Below are positions 6,687 through 16,630 of a stretch of 64,000 nt of DNA, in pieces. Each line of letters starts with the position of its first letter. Within the stretch, counting starts at the first letter, position 1. The DNA is from Vicinamibacterales bacterium (GTDB taxonomy: Bacteria; Acidobacteriota; Vicinamibacteria; Vicinamibacterales; Fen-181), in assembly GCA_036504215.1 (NCBI GenBank), contig DASXVO010000079.1, positions 1-64,000 of the forward strand, read 5' to 3'. The notes beneath the pieces are model-generated. The model saw only the letters and a list, made by a program, of their open reading frames with translations, ran no database searches and was not told where the DNA came from. The translations under genes were made by a program, and so were the position numbers.

Positions 6687-9600
6687 ACCGTCGCCCCCTG
6701 GAGCGGCAGGGCCCGCGCCGGATCGGTGATGGCCCCGATCTTCGACGCGAAGCTCGAGTGGTTCGCGAAGTCGGCATCGGTCACGATCTTCACGTCCAGG
6801 AGCCCTTCCGTCTTGTAGCCCGTGCGCAGGTAGTTCATCTCGCTGAGGCAGAGACTCCAGCCCTCGAGCCACGGTTCCAGCACGCGCCGCTTCTCGTCGT
6901 TGTCCTCGATGTGGACGATGAGATCGATGTCGCTGCCCGGTCCGGCCGTCGCGTTCTTCGTGCTGCCGAAGACGTACATGCCCTTGATGCCGAAGCGTGC
7001 CGGATCGGCCTCGAGCGCGATGTGCTCGACCATGCGCAGGCGCCACCGCCAGTGGTCCTCGGTCAGTTGATGCGTGTCGGCCCGCCGCTCGGGCGGGGCG
7101 CCCTGGGCGAGCGTTGGCGGAGCGAAGAAGGCGACCGCCTCGTCGAGGTCGGCGTTCATCAGCACCTGCAGGATGAGGCCCTCCGTGGCCTTCGAGACAT
7201 CCACGACGCGCACCGTCTGAGCCAGGTGGGCGTACTCGGGCACCAACTCCGCCATGATGTTCGGGGACCGTCGAAGGAACATCTCGTTCAACATCTCGCC
7301 GTCGTCGCCGGGGAAGAGCGGGAGGTAGCGGATGCTCGCTTCCACGAGGTCCTGGAAGAAGTGCGTGCCGAACGACACGTCGGGCACGTAGTTGCCCTTC
7401 TTGGCGGCAATCTCCATCAGCATCGCGGTGTTGTTGATGTCCGAGTAGGTGACGCTCACGCCGAGCTTGATGTCGCCCCGGCTGCCCCAGCGCCCGGGGC
7501 CCATGAGGATGAACTGCCGCTTGGGCAGCAGCTTGTTGAGCCGGCCGATGACGCGGCCGACGTCCTTCAAGTCCGTGAGGTTCTCGACCTGGTCGTACTC
7601 GTCGGGATCGACGTAGACGACGTGCGTGATGTCCGGCACGCGACCGTTGGAGACGTACTTGTTCGCCGAGAAGAGGACGCGTTCGAACGGCAGGTCGCGC
7701 GGAATGGCTGACGGTGTCGCGTCCCGCGAGAAGCTCTGAGGCCGGCACTGGAGCAGGTACAGATCCTTGCCGTCCGAGGCGAACTCGATGTCGACCGGTG
7801 ATCCAATCCGCTCGCGCAGCAGCTTGAGCAGCGCCTTCATCCGCGCCATGAACGGCGTGCTGCTCACCAGGCCGTCGAACGTGACCACGGTGTGCGACTC
7901 GGCCGGGTCCCATCCGAAGCCGACGGGCCGATGGATGCCCTCGCTGTCGTACACCGAGGCGATCAGCTCGAGGGCGGGGTACTCGCGGCCGTACTCGCGG
8001 AACAGGTCCCCGGCGTCCACGGTCTCGAAGCGCCGCGTCTCCAGGTTGATGACGTCGATCTTCCGAGGAGCGTACCGCAGGATCTCCTCGGGCCGGACGT
8101 TGACGCGCAGCCCGGGCTGTCCCGGTGCGACGAGGATCGGATAGTCGTCACCGACGCGATCGACCGCGCGCGTGCCGAGGCCGGGCACCAGACGGACGAG
8201 GCCGTCCTCGCGTTTGATGCGCGGCGACCACCGGAATTCGTTGTGACTGAAGGCGACGCCGGCGAACGACGGCATGAAGTACGGGCCGACGCGCGTGCCC
8301 ACGACCTCCTGGATCATGATGCCCATCTCTTCGTGCAGGTCGAGGAGATTGCGTTCGGCGCGGTACTCGATCGGGTCCGCGCCGAAGAGCGACGCATAGA
8401 CCTCCGCGATCGCGTCCATGAGCGCGCTCAGACGTTCGCCCTTCGTGCCGACGTTGGCCAGGAAGAGGCTCTTGTACTTGCCTGAGAACGCCGCGCCCAT
8501 CCGATCCTCGAGCAGGCTGGAACTGCGGACGATGAGCGGCTTGCCTTCGAGATCGTCGAGGGCCAGCGACAGCCCCTTCATGATCTCCGGCGCGAACCGC
8601 GAGTTCTTGAACACCTGGACGATGTGCGGGTACTCGCGCCGAATCTGCTCGATCTCGAGGTACTTCCGGTTGTAGACGTCCTCGAGCTGGTTGTACTCGA
8701 CGAAGCTCATGAGGCCGTCGGACGCGATGTACCACGTCTTCGGCACCTTGATGCTGCTCAGCAGTTCGGAGTATTCGCTGCACTTCCGGATGATCTGCGA
8801 GGCGAGCAGCATGCCGGCGCTCTTGCCTCCCAGCTTGCCGTGACTGGCGGGGGGGCTGATGATGTGGTTGACCAGCTCGTAGAAATCGCCTATCTCGATG
8901 TAGTTCTTGGCGGTGTTGATGAACTCGAGATCCTCGGTGAAGAACCGGCGGGCGAGCGACACGCGCAGGCCGATCTGAACCGACAGCGAGAGTTCTTCGT
9001 CCTCGACGGCGAGCTGGTGGTACCGCTCGAGCGCCTGGCCGATGTCGGTGAGCGACGTGCACTGGTTCTCGACCGCTTCAACGAGGAACCCGGTCTTGTC
9101 GTCCTTGATCCACTTCTGGATGCACGAGACGATCTCACCCTCGCTCAGGTGCGAGGCGGCGATGCGGAAGGCGTCCTCCGTGAGCGCCAGCAGGTCCTCG
9201 ATGCTCTTCTTCCGCAGCGGGATGTTGTCCTCGAACCCATCGGACTGCTGCGTGAAGTCCGCGGCGAAGCGGTGCAGCAACTGCTGTGCCTCGTCGATGC
9301 CGTTCCAGCACAGGTAGTTCAGCATGCGGCGCGAGATCCGCATCAGCAGGTGCTGGTCGGTCTTCCGCAGGAACTCGATGATGACCCACCACTCGCGCTT
9401 CTCGGGTGAGGCGAGGTTCTCGATCGCCGACTGCCAGTTGCGGAGCGTGGTCTGCAGCTGTCGCTGCATCAGGAAGTGCGCGAGGCGCTCGGCAATCGTG
9501 TCGATCAGCTTCCGTTCTTCCTTGAGGAACGGCCCCTCGTCGGCGCGCGGCATCTGACGCGTGTAGAACATCTCGATGCTGCCGACCTTCTCGCCTTGCA

Positions 9601-9865
9601 CGATCACGTCCGCGCGCAGCGCCCACGGCGTCTCGGTCACGCGCGGCAGCTGATACACCTGGCTCTCCAGGGTGATCTTCGCCCAGCACACGCTCGGGTA
9701 CTGCCAGCCGCCCGGCAACACGTCCAGCAGCCGCCGGCACACGTCGTCCACCGACGCGTCAGCCTGGTTGATCAGTTCGTGAACCTTGTAGAGCGTGTGC
9801 AGTTCCTTCGCACGCTCCTGCAGTTGCTCGATGATGTTGTTGACGGGCTGATTGCCGGGGTTCAT
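6683..9865 (-). CDS. GAF - PEP/pyruvate-binding - nucleotidyltransferase fusion
   Basis: A 1060-residue multidomain protein. Residues about 10-145 resemble a GAF-type sensor found in histidine kinases (KELHTLYKVHELI through DEGPFLKEERKLI). About 145-340 is a helical region of unknown type. About 345-690 is a PEP-synthase/PPDK N-terminal nucleotide-binding (ATP-grasp) domain, with KLGGKSAGM, PLIVRSSSLLEDRMG and DIEFASDGKDLYLLQCRPQS. About 700-930 is a module with GPGRWGSRGD and SFGTHFFQDL motifs shared with the upstream gene product. About 930-1050 is a DNA-polymerase-beta-type nucleotidyltransferase (VFGS..., GSDIDL and a later LDVKIV aspartate). No phosphohistidine swivel or PEP-binding barrel was seen. 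The ATG at 9865 starts 10 bases after the upstream stop. Confidence 0.88.
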   Translation of the reverse strand: MNPGNQPVNNIIEQLQERAKELHTLYKVHELINQADASVDDVCRRLLDVLPGGWQYPSVCWAKITLESQVYQLPRVTETPWALRADVIVQGEKVGSIEMFYTRQMPRADEGPFLKEERKLIDTIAERLAHFLMQRQLQTTLRNWQSAIENLASPEKREWWVIIEFLRKTDQHLLMRISRRMLNYLCWNGIDEAQQLLHRFAADFTQQSDGFEDNIPLRKKSIEDLLALTEDAFRIAASHLSEGEIVSCIQKWIKDDKTGFLVEAVENQCTSLTDIGQALERYHQLAVEDEELSLSVQIGLRVSLARRFFTEDLEFINTAKNYIEIGDFYELVNHIISPPASHGKLGGKSAGMLLASQIIRKCSEYSELLSSIKVPKTWYIASDGLMSFVEYNQLEDVYNRKYLEIEQIRREYPHIVQVFKNSRFAPEIMKGLSLALDDLEGKPLIVRSSSLLEDRMGAAFSGKYKSLFLANVGTKGERLSALMDAIAEVYASLFGADPIEYRAERNLLDLHEEMGIMIQEVVGTRVGPYFMPSFAGVAFSHNEFRWSPRIKREDGLVRLVPGLGTRAVDRVGDDYPILVAPGQPGLRVNVRPEEILRYAPRKIDVINLETRRFETVDAGDLFREYGREYPALELIASVYDSEGIHRPVGFGWDPAESHTVVTFDGLVSSTPFMARMKALLKLLRERIGSPVDIEFASDGKDLYLLQCRPQSFSRDATPSAIPRDLPFERVLFSANKYVSNGRVPDITHVVYVDPDEYDQVENLTDLKDVGRVIGRLNKLLPKRQFILMGPGRWGSRGDIKLGVSVTYSDINNTAMLMEIAAKKGNYVPDVSFGTHFFQDLVEASIRYLPLFPGDDGEMLNEMFLRRSPNIMAELVPEYAHLAQTVRVVDVSKATEGLILQVLMNADLDEAVAFFAPPTLAQGAPPERRADTHQLTEDHWRWRLRMVEHIALEADPARFGIKGMYVFGSTKNATAGPGSDIDLIVHIEDNDEKRRVLEPWLEGWSLCLSEMNYLRTGYKTEGLLDVKIVTDADFANHSSFASKIGAITDPARALPLQGATV

Positions 9866-9875
9866 GAGTGTGGCG

Positions 9876-11642
9876 TCACTCCCTGACGCGGGATTCCCAA
9901 AGGACGACTCCGTGCCCCGTCCGGCCGTCCACCTCGACCCGAAGGGGACGCGGCACGCGAACGTGGCGGACGAACGCGGTCTCGGCAACCGCCGGCAGAC
10001 GCGACAGACCGTCCCAGTCGATCGCGAACGGGCCGTCGAACGCGACCGAGAAGTAGCTGACGTTGAAGCTGGAGATGTTGTGGAAGAAGTGCGAGCCCTG
10101 GCTGAGATCCACGTTCATCGACGGCAGCGTGGCCTCGACGATCGCACGCGCCCCGCCGATCTGCGACCAGGCCACGGGGATGCCCAGCCACGGGTCCGAA
10201 CTGCCCCAGCGCCCGAATCCGAGGAGCAGGTACGGGGTGCCCTGGTCGATGAGCCGCAGGTTGAGGTGCGCGATGTCCTCCGCGATGGCCGGCGTGTGCC
10301 TGGTCTCGAACGCGTCAGGCCGGACATAGACGATGTCCTGGATGTCGGTGAGGATGCCGTTGCCCATCACCCGATCGGAGGCGAGCAGCACGTGGGAGCG
10401 GTCGACGGCGTCGAGATCGACGTTCACGACCGTGTCGGACACCGACATCGGCCGGACCTGCAGGAAGCCGAACCGCGCGGGGCCATCCTCGTCCTCGGCG
10501 GGGAAGGTGACGGCGAACTCGATTTCCACCGGCGCGCCCAGGGCGTCCTGGCAGAGACAGAGCATCGCCTTGAGCAGCGCGTTCAACCCGTACTCCTCGA
10601 GCACGAGCAGCGGCGCGAAGTTCAGCACGCGGGGGCCGCGGATGCCAACCCCCATCGACATCCGATCCGACCGCGCGTCGTAGGTCGAGGCCAGGTACCG
10701 GAGGGTGCCGTCCTCGTCGGCGTCGGGGAGGGACCCGTGGACCAGGTACTCGGCTTCGGTCAGCGGATCGTACGCCGCGGGCCGTCCCATGTTCACCGCC
10801 CAGAACTGCACCTGCGTCTGCTTCAGTAGTTCGCCGACCGACCCGTACGGCGGCGTGGCCTGCGGGTACGCCGGCGAGTAGCTCCAGGTGATGCCCCCGT
10901 CCACGATGCTCTTCCCGAGGCCGAGCGCGAGATTGACGACGCCGTCCTCGGGCCGCGTGCGGCCGCTCCGGTAGAAGCTGTAGGAGCGCGCCACGCCCGA
11001 CAGTTCGGGGTAGAACAGGTCGCGGTGGCGGCGGCCGACGATCGCCTGGAGGATCACCGCCATCCGGTCGTCCGAGCCGTGCCCCGTGAGGCGCCGGTAG
11101 TTGCGCGCGTTGGCGAAGAACGTCGAGGCGTAGACGAACTTGATCGCCTCGACCAGACGATGGAACCGTGATTCGACATCGTGCTGGTTGTTCGGGATCA
11201 TCTTCGTCGCGTAGACGCCCGCGAACGGCTGGTGAAGCGCATCCTCGAGCAGGCTCGACGAGCGGACCGCGAGCGGCGTGTGGACCTGCCGGATGAGCGC
11301 CCACAGGTCGCCGACCAGTTCGGTCGGCAGGGCGGCGGCGAGGAACGCGGCCGCGATCCGATGATCGGGCTCGCCAGACGTCGCCAGGTCCCAGAGCTGG
11401 TTCTCGGCCATGAACGTCTCGAAGACATCCGTGGCCACCACGGTCAGCGTTGGCACGGTGACGTCGAAGTGCCGTCGCGCCCGTTCATCGAGACGCGTCG
11501 CGAGCATGTCCTTGACGGAGAGCAGGCTGTGGGCCTTGCCGCCGTACTCGCCGCTGCCGATGCACGTGAACTGCTCGCTGCCGTCGAAGAAACGGCGATC
11601 GAACCGAGGGACGGCTGGTCGGGTATGCAGGCTGTTGGGCAT
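9876..11642 (-). CDS. PEP/pyruvate-binding domain protein (paralogue of downstream gene)
   Basis: A 588-residue protein with a PEP-synthase-like N-terminal nucleotide-binding domain: GSGEYGGKAHSL (about 30-41), TPLAVRSSSLLEDALHQPFAG (about 120), and VEIEFAVTF...FLQVRP (about 385). A C-terminal module follows with GFGRWGSSDPWLG and QGSHFFHNI. The same module occurs in the downstream protein, so the two are paralogues, but this one lacks the GAF and nucleotidyltransferase domains. No catalytic swivel histidine or PEP barrel is present, so neither looks like a complete PEP synthase. It is first gene of a two-gene unit; glutamate dehydrogenase lies upstream on the same strand, separated by a candidate terminator. 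Confidence 0.85.
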   Translation of the reverse strand: MPNSLHTRPAVPRFDRRFFDGSEQFTCIGSGEYGGKAHSLLSVKDMLATRLDERARRHFDVTVPTLTVVATDVFETFMAENQLWDLATSGEPDHRIAAAFLAAALPTELVGDLWALIRQVHTPLAVRSSSLLEDALHQPFAGVYATKMIPNNQHDVESRFHRLVEAIKFVYASTFFANARNYRRLTGHGSDDRMAVILQAIVGRRHRDLFYPELSGVARSYSFYRSGRTRPEDGVVNLALGLGKSIVDGGITWSYSPAYPQATPPYGSVGELLKQTQVQFWAVNMGRPAAYDPLTEAEYLVHGSLPDADEDGTLRYLASTYDARSDRMSMGVGIRGPRVLNFAPLLVLEEYGLNALLKAMLCLCQDALGAPVEIEFAVTFPAEDEDGPARFGFLQVRPMSVSDTVVNVDLDAVDRSHVLLASDRVMGNGILTDIQDIVYVRPDAFETRHTPAIAEDIAHLNLRLIDQGTPYLLLGFGRWGSSDPWLGIPVAWSQIGGARAIVEATLPSMNVDLSQGSHFFHNISSFNVSYFSVAFDGPFAIDWDGLSRLPAVAETAFVRHVRVPRPLRVEVDGRTGHGVVLWESRVRE

Positions 11643-11786
11643 GGCGCCAGCTGAGCGGGCCGTCGCGTTCTACGTGTTCCGTACCGCGTCTCTCGGTCCA
11701 GGACGCGTCTCTGACCATCCTGCCAGGCGGTCGGTCGTCGTGCCGAAACGAGGATACCGCATCCGCCGGAACGGAGGAAGGAGGGC

Positions 11787-11802
11787 TTAAGCTGTCGCTT
11801 AA
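11787..11802. promoter_or_regulatory. Perfect inverted repeat upstream of the PEP-binding operon
   Basis: TTAAGC (11787-11792), 4 bases, then GCTTAA (11797-11802). It lies about 150 bases upstream of the start of the 588-residue PEP-binding protein and could be an operator. It is AT-rich compared with its surroundings. No regulator is identified. Confidence 0.3.
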
Positions 11803-11846
11803 CAGAGTGGGGCAAGGCGGGAAGGCGGCGGCAGACAAAGTAAGCA

Positions 11847-11868
11847 GGGCGGCCCTTTCGAGCCGCCC
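11847..11868 (-). terminator. Candidate terminator after gdhA
   Basis: GGGCGGC (11847-11853) and GCCGCCC (11862-11868) form a perfect 7-bp GC stem with an 8-base loop. On the minus strand it lies about 65 bases past the gdhA stop and is followed by a moderately T-rich TGCTTACTTTG. Plausible rho-independent terminator separating gdhA from the PEP-binding pair. Confidence 0.45.
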
Positions 11869-11879
11869 CATCGGTTCCG

Positions 11880-11923
11880 ACTGACCGCGTCAGTATCCAC
11901 TGACCGCGTCAGGTCCGACTGAC
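11880..11923. repeat. 19-bp tandem repeat just downstream of gdhA
   Basis: Three ACTGAC starts at 11880, 11899 and 11918 give a period of exactly 19 bases. The first two units share CTGACCGCGTCAG (11881-11893 and 11900-11912), which is itself an inverted repeat (CTGAC-cgc-GTCAG). The third unit decays after ACTGAC. It could be a paired protein-binding site or a remnant of a small repeat family. Confidence 0.55.
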
Positions 11924-11934
11924 ATGTCTCAACT

Positions 11935-13221
<1,287 letters not shown>

Positions 13222-13547
13222 GGATTATCCCCTCTCTTCTGTCGACCCGCCTCGATGGAGGCGGTAATAAGGCCAGTGGATCCTTCCGATCGATCAAAAA
13301 GTCTATCACGGCGCAACCCGGTCCTCGCGATCGATACGATGGGACGTGAGGTTGCGGATTGGAGCACCAGTCAGGTGCGTACCGAGGATTGAGGCGGACC
13401 CGTCACACGAACCAGAATCCGGAACGGACTCGGGCGGCCACCAAGCGGGCCGGACTCGCATCGGACCGTCCTTCAGACTAGAAGGTTGGCACGGAAGAGT
13501 CAAGGCCGGCGTCCCGTGTCCGGCGGCGGCGCGTGGTAGGCTGGCGT
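13222..13547. other. Intergenic region between divergent gdhA and the YgjP-like gene
   Basis: 326 bases with no convincing gene, tRNA or repeat family. It holds a perfect hairpin at 13247-13264 (CCGCCTC and GAGGCGG arms, 4-base loop), 26 bases upstream of the gdhA start and therefore in its leader RNA, and a small AT-rich patch (about 13290-13312) that may belong to the gdhA promoter, though no clear -35/-10 pair was found. Confidence 0.5.
13247..13264 (-). promoter_or_regulatory. Leader hairpin before gdhA
   Basis: Arms CCGCCTC (13247-13253) and GAGGCGG (13258-13264) pair perfectly around a 4-base loop. In the gdhA transcript it would fold about 26 nt before the start codon, just upstream of the AGAGGGG ribosome site. 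It may set translation or mRNA stability, or be the binding site of a dimeric regulator. Confidence 0.35.
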
Positions 13548-14312
13548 GTGGACTCCGACACGGGCGCACAGCCTCGACTGCCATTCGGTCCGGTGCCTCG
13601 CCCCCCGCGCGGCGGATCCGTTCGCGACACCCTCATCGCCCGTGGTCGCCCGCTGGTGGTGACGTACGTGCGCCACCGGCGCGCGCGGCACTACCTGCTG
13701 AGACTCGACGCGGACGGCAACGTCCGCATCACCGTGCCATGGCGAGGTTCGCGTGAGGAGGCCAATCGCTTCATCCGCGAGAAGATCTCGTGGATCGAGC
13801 GCGAGCGATTCCGTCAATCGCTTCGCCAACCCGGGCGTCGGTGGGAGGCCGGTACGCCGGTGCTCCTGGACGGGGAAGAGGTCGGTTTGGCGGTGATCGA
13901 GAACGCCGGTCAGCGCACGGTATCGGTCGGTCCCCATCGCGTGCCGCTCTCGGACGGCGATCCGGTCGACCTCAAACCCGTCGTCGAGCGCCATCTCCAG
14001 CGTGTCGCCACGGTCATGCTGGACGCCCGCCTGCGCGAACTCGCCGCGGAGCTTCGCGTCACCGTCGTCGCCGTCACCGTGCGCGGCCAGCGCAGCCGCT
14101 GGGGGTCGTGCTCGCCGTCCGGACGCATCTCGCTCAACTGGCGGCTCATCCAGTTGCCGCCCACCGTGCGCGACTACGTGCTGCTCCACGAACTGACGCA
14201 CCTGCGTCATCCGAACCACTCCAGGCGGTTCTGGCGTGCGCTCGAGCAGGTGTGCCCGAACCTCGCCGACGCACGCGCCTGGCTGCGCGGCGCCAGCCTG
14301 CAGACCATGTAG
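13548..14312 (+). CDS. YgjP-like (DUF45) zinc metallopeptidase
   Basis: A 254-residue protein of the YgjP/DUF45 family, related to SprT-type metallopeptidases. The zinc motif HELTHLRHPNHSRRFW (about 205-220) holds HExxH plus a third histidine, and the conserved RGQRSRWGSCS box precedes it. The N-terminus (VTYVRHRRARHYLLRLDADG) fits the family. E. coli YgjP has been linked to nucleotide/metal-related biology, but the physiological substrate is unsettled. GTG 13548 is preferred over GTG 13533. The next gene is convergent. Confidence 0.85.
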   Translation: MDSDTGAQPRLPFGPVPRPPRGGSVRDTLIARGRPLVVTYVRHRRARHYLLRLDADGNVRITVPWRGSREEANRFIREKISWIERERFRQSLRQPGRRWEAGTPVLLDGEEVGLAVIENAGQRTVSVGPHRVPLSDGDPVDLKPVVERHLQRVATVMLDARLRELAAELRVTVVAVTVRGQRSRWGSCSPSGRISLNWRLIQLPPTVRDYVLLHELTHLRHPNHSRRFWRALEQVCPNLADARAWLRGASLQTM

Positions 14313-14365
14313 GGCGCGTCGCCAAATCCGTGCTCGGTCGATGGGCTGAAGCCCCGCCCTCTCAC

Positions 14366-16612
14366 CTACGGGACGATTTCGAACAGAATTGCCGGCAGGC
14401 ATGCGAGCGTCAGGCGGCGGCGCTGGGACTTCGGGGCCTGGTTGCCGGCGGCCACGCGCTCGCCCGACACGGTGACGATGAGGTTACCCTTCGAGCCGGC
14501 CTTGGCCTTCGCCGCGTCCGCGCGCACGACGATCTCCGCGCCGCCCGCCGTCACCGACACGTCGGCCAGCGATAGCCCCTCGGGCGGCTCGCTCAGCTCC
14601 AGCCCGATCTGGTCGAACTGGCGCAGTGGCGGCAACGACACCCGGATCCTGGCACTGCCGCCTGCGGGAACGCGCACCGGCTGGGGCGTCATGACCCGCG
14701 CCCACGACCGCGTGGCTCCCCGCCGTATGACCGAGACACGTAAGGCGTCGACCGGCACCAGGTGGCGGTAGGCGAAGGCTTGCATCATGTTCTCGGCCGG
14801 CACGGCGCGGTGGGAGACGGACCGGCCATCAATCGTGGCACGACCTTCGACAACCAGGCCGACCGGCGTGTCGGTCGGCACCGGCGGAACGGTGAGCGTC
14901 ACGCGGATCTGGTCCTGGCCCGCAGGTACGACTCCTCCGCTCAGCGAGAACCCGTCCGACGCGTCCTTCAATGACAGCGCGATGTCCCCTGCGAAGCCGT
15001 CCTTGCGGATGGCGTGGACGGAGACGGGGATGGTCGCGCCGGCGGCGGCGTTCACGGCCGACGGGGTCATGCGCAACTCGAAATCCGGCCGTGGCGGGCC
15101 GACGGACAGGCGGTAGCCATAGTCGGCTCCCCCCTTGCGCTGCCTGTCCCCGATGCGCAGCAGGTAGATCCCGTTGGCGGGCAGCGTCGCGATGATCAGC
15201 GAATCGGCCTGGTGAGTGACCAGGGCGGCGGCTTTGTCGTCGTGGTCGTCGTTGAATGCCACCCGGACGCCGGCCGCGTCGGTCAGTTCGAGCACGGAAT
15301 CGAGTGGTGAGCCCAACCGCCGCCCGAAGACCTCGGCGACGATGCGGCCACCGGCGCGGCCCGTGAAGCTGTAGACGTCGACATCCCCCGGCTGCTGGAT
15401 TCGGCCATTCACGATGACCGGGAGCGAGATGCGCTGCGCGGTCTTCGCCGTGTCGTTCGGTTCGCGCTCGGTCACCTCCGGCAGCTGGTCCACGGCGAAG
15501 GAAACCCGGTTCGACGAGACCTCGCCGCGTCGCATCGACAGAGGATAGACTCCGGGCGTCGCGTGCGTCGCGTCCATCGTGGCCCGGCTGGTCGACAGGT
15601 TCCAACCGGTGGCCTGGACGGTCGTCTTCACGCCCGCCGGACCGCCAAGAGGAAAGATCGACGTCAGGAACGGAACTTCGCCGATCGTGATGCGGTAGAC
15701 GAAATCCTCGCGCCCACGGTAGAGCGCGTCCTTGATCTCGACGACGTATTCACCCTCGCTCGGCACCTTGAAGTGGATCACCGGATCGGGCAGGAACCGA
15801 TCGTCATCGTCGTACGCCACCTCGCGGCCGTTGGCGTCGTAGAGCGTGAGCACCGCCTGGAACCATCCGGGCACCGCGTCGGCCAGGTAGGGCATCAGCT
15901 CGCGGGCGCTGGCGGCGATGATGAGGTCTGCGCCCTTGCGCGCCTCGAAGCGGTAGCGGTCGACGTCTCCGGGCACGTACTGCTGTCCCTGCCTCGGAAA
16001 GAACTGCGCACGGTCGGTGTCGCCCGGCACGAGCCGGCCGTTCACGACGGCCGGCAGCGTCACCGCGGTTTCCGCGTCCGCGCGGCTTTGCTTCTCCTCG
16101 TTCTCGCGAAACTCGGGCAGTTGGCCCACACAGAACACCACAGGGTCCGACAGGCCGAGTGGCGTCATCAGCCGCAGGAACCGCGGCCCGGCGACGGCTT
16201 CGGGTTCGATGAGGATATCGAGGGCCACGATCTCGGCGATGACGGGGTTCTGATTGCGACGCAGCGAGTCGGCCATCTTCAGCCGGAGCTCGGCGACCTG
16301 CCTGCGCACCTCGGGATCGGGACCGCCTTTCAGCAACTCCTGAACCTTGTCGCGCGACTCGCCGATTTCCTTCTGGGTCAGCGGCTTGTCGTAGCCGACG
16401 ACCTCCGCGCGCACGCCGCCGCCCGACACCACGGGCGCCGCCGCGCCCTCGAGATATCGACCCCCGACCTTGACGTGGACCGTGGTGCCGCGCTGGCCCC
16501 CCGCCGGATAGACGTAGCCGATGTGCGGGGAATTCTGCTGCCCGAGGGCAGGAGCCGCGAGCAGCGTGGCGGCCGCGAGGCCGAGCACTGCGGACGTTTT
16601 CGTTCGAGGCAT
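14366..16612 (-). CDS. Secreted PPC-domain protein (pre-peptidase C-terminal domains)
   Basis: A 748-residue exported protein with a signal peptide (about 1-24, ending ALG-QQ). It contains an N-terminal IPT/Ig-like segment (about 30-60), two bacterial pre-peptidase C-terminal (PPC) beta-sandwich domains (about 190-290, and about 385-490 with EREPNDT and PGDVDVYSF), and Ig-like repeats in the C-terminal half. PPC domains usually accompany secreted peptidases, but no catalytic motif is seen. It is the last gene of an operon with DUF1549/1553 and DUF1501 proteins, a trio often found together in Planctomycetes and Acidobacteria. A TGGAGCG ribosome site precedes ATG 16612. Confidence 0.82.
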   Translation of the reverse strand: MPRTKTSAVLGLAAATLLAAPALGQQNSPHIGYVYPAGGQRGTTVHVKVGGRYLEGAAAPVVSGGGVRAEVVGYDKPLTQKEIGESRDKVQELLKGGPDPEVRRQVAELRLKMADSLRRNQNPVIAEIVALDILIEPEAVAGPRFLRLMTPLGLSDPVVFCVGQLPEFRENEEKQSRADAETAVTLPAVVNGRLVPGDTDRAQFFPRQGQQYVPGDVDRYRFEARKGADLIIAASARELMPYLADAVPGWFQAVLTLYDANGREVAYDDDDRFLPDPVIHFKVPSEGEYVVEIKDALYRGREDFVYRITIGEVPFLTSIFPLGGPAGVKTTVQATGWNLSTSRATMDATHATPGVYPLSMRRGEVSSNRVSFAVDQLPEVTEREPNDTAKTAQRISLPVIVNGRIQQPGDVDVYSFTGRAGGRIVAEVFGRRLGSPLDSVLELTDAAGVRVAFNDDHDDKAAALVTHQADSLIIATLPANGIYLLRIGDRQRKGGADYGYRLSVGPPRPDFELRMTPSAVNAAAGATIPVSVHAIRKDGFAGDIALSLKDASDGFSLSGGVVPAGQDQIRVTLTVPPVPTDTPVGLVVEGRATIDGRSVSHRAVPAENMMQAFAYRHLVPVDALRVSVIRRGATRSWARVMTPQPVRVPAGGSARIRVSLPPLRQFDQIGLELSEPPEGLSLADVSVTAGGAEIVVRADAAKAKAGSKGNLIVTVSGERVAAGNQAPKSQRRRLTLACLPAILFEIVP

Positions 16613-16630
16613 GCCGCTCCACTCCACGGA

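Noticed and set aside
5751-7913. 720-codon minus-strand frame overlapping the phosphoesterase and the PEP-binding gene
   Set aside because: It is out of frame with both real genes and shows no domain; GC-driven shadow.
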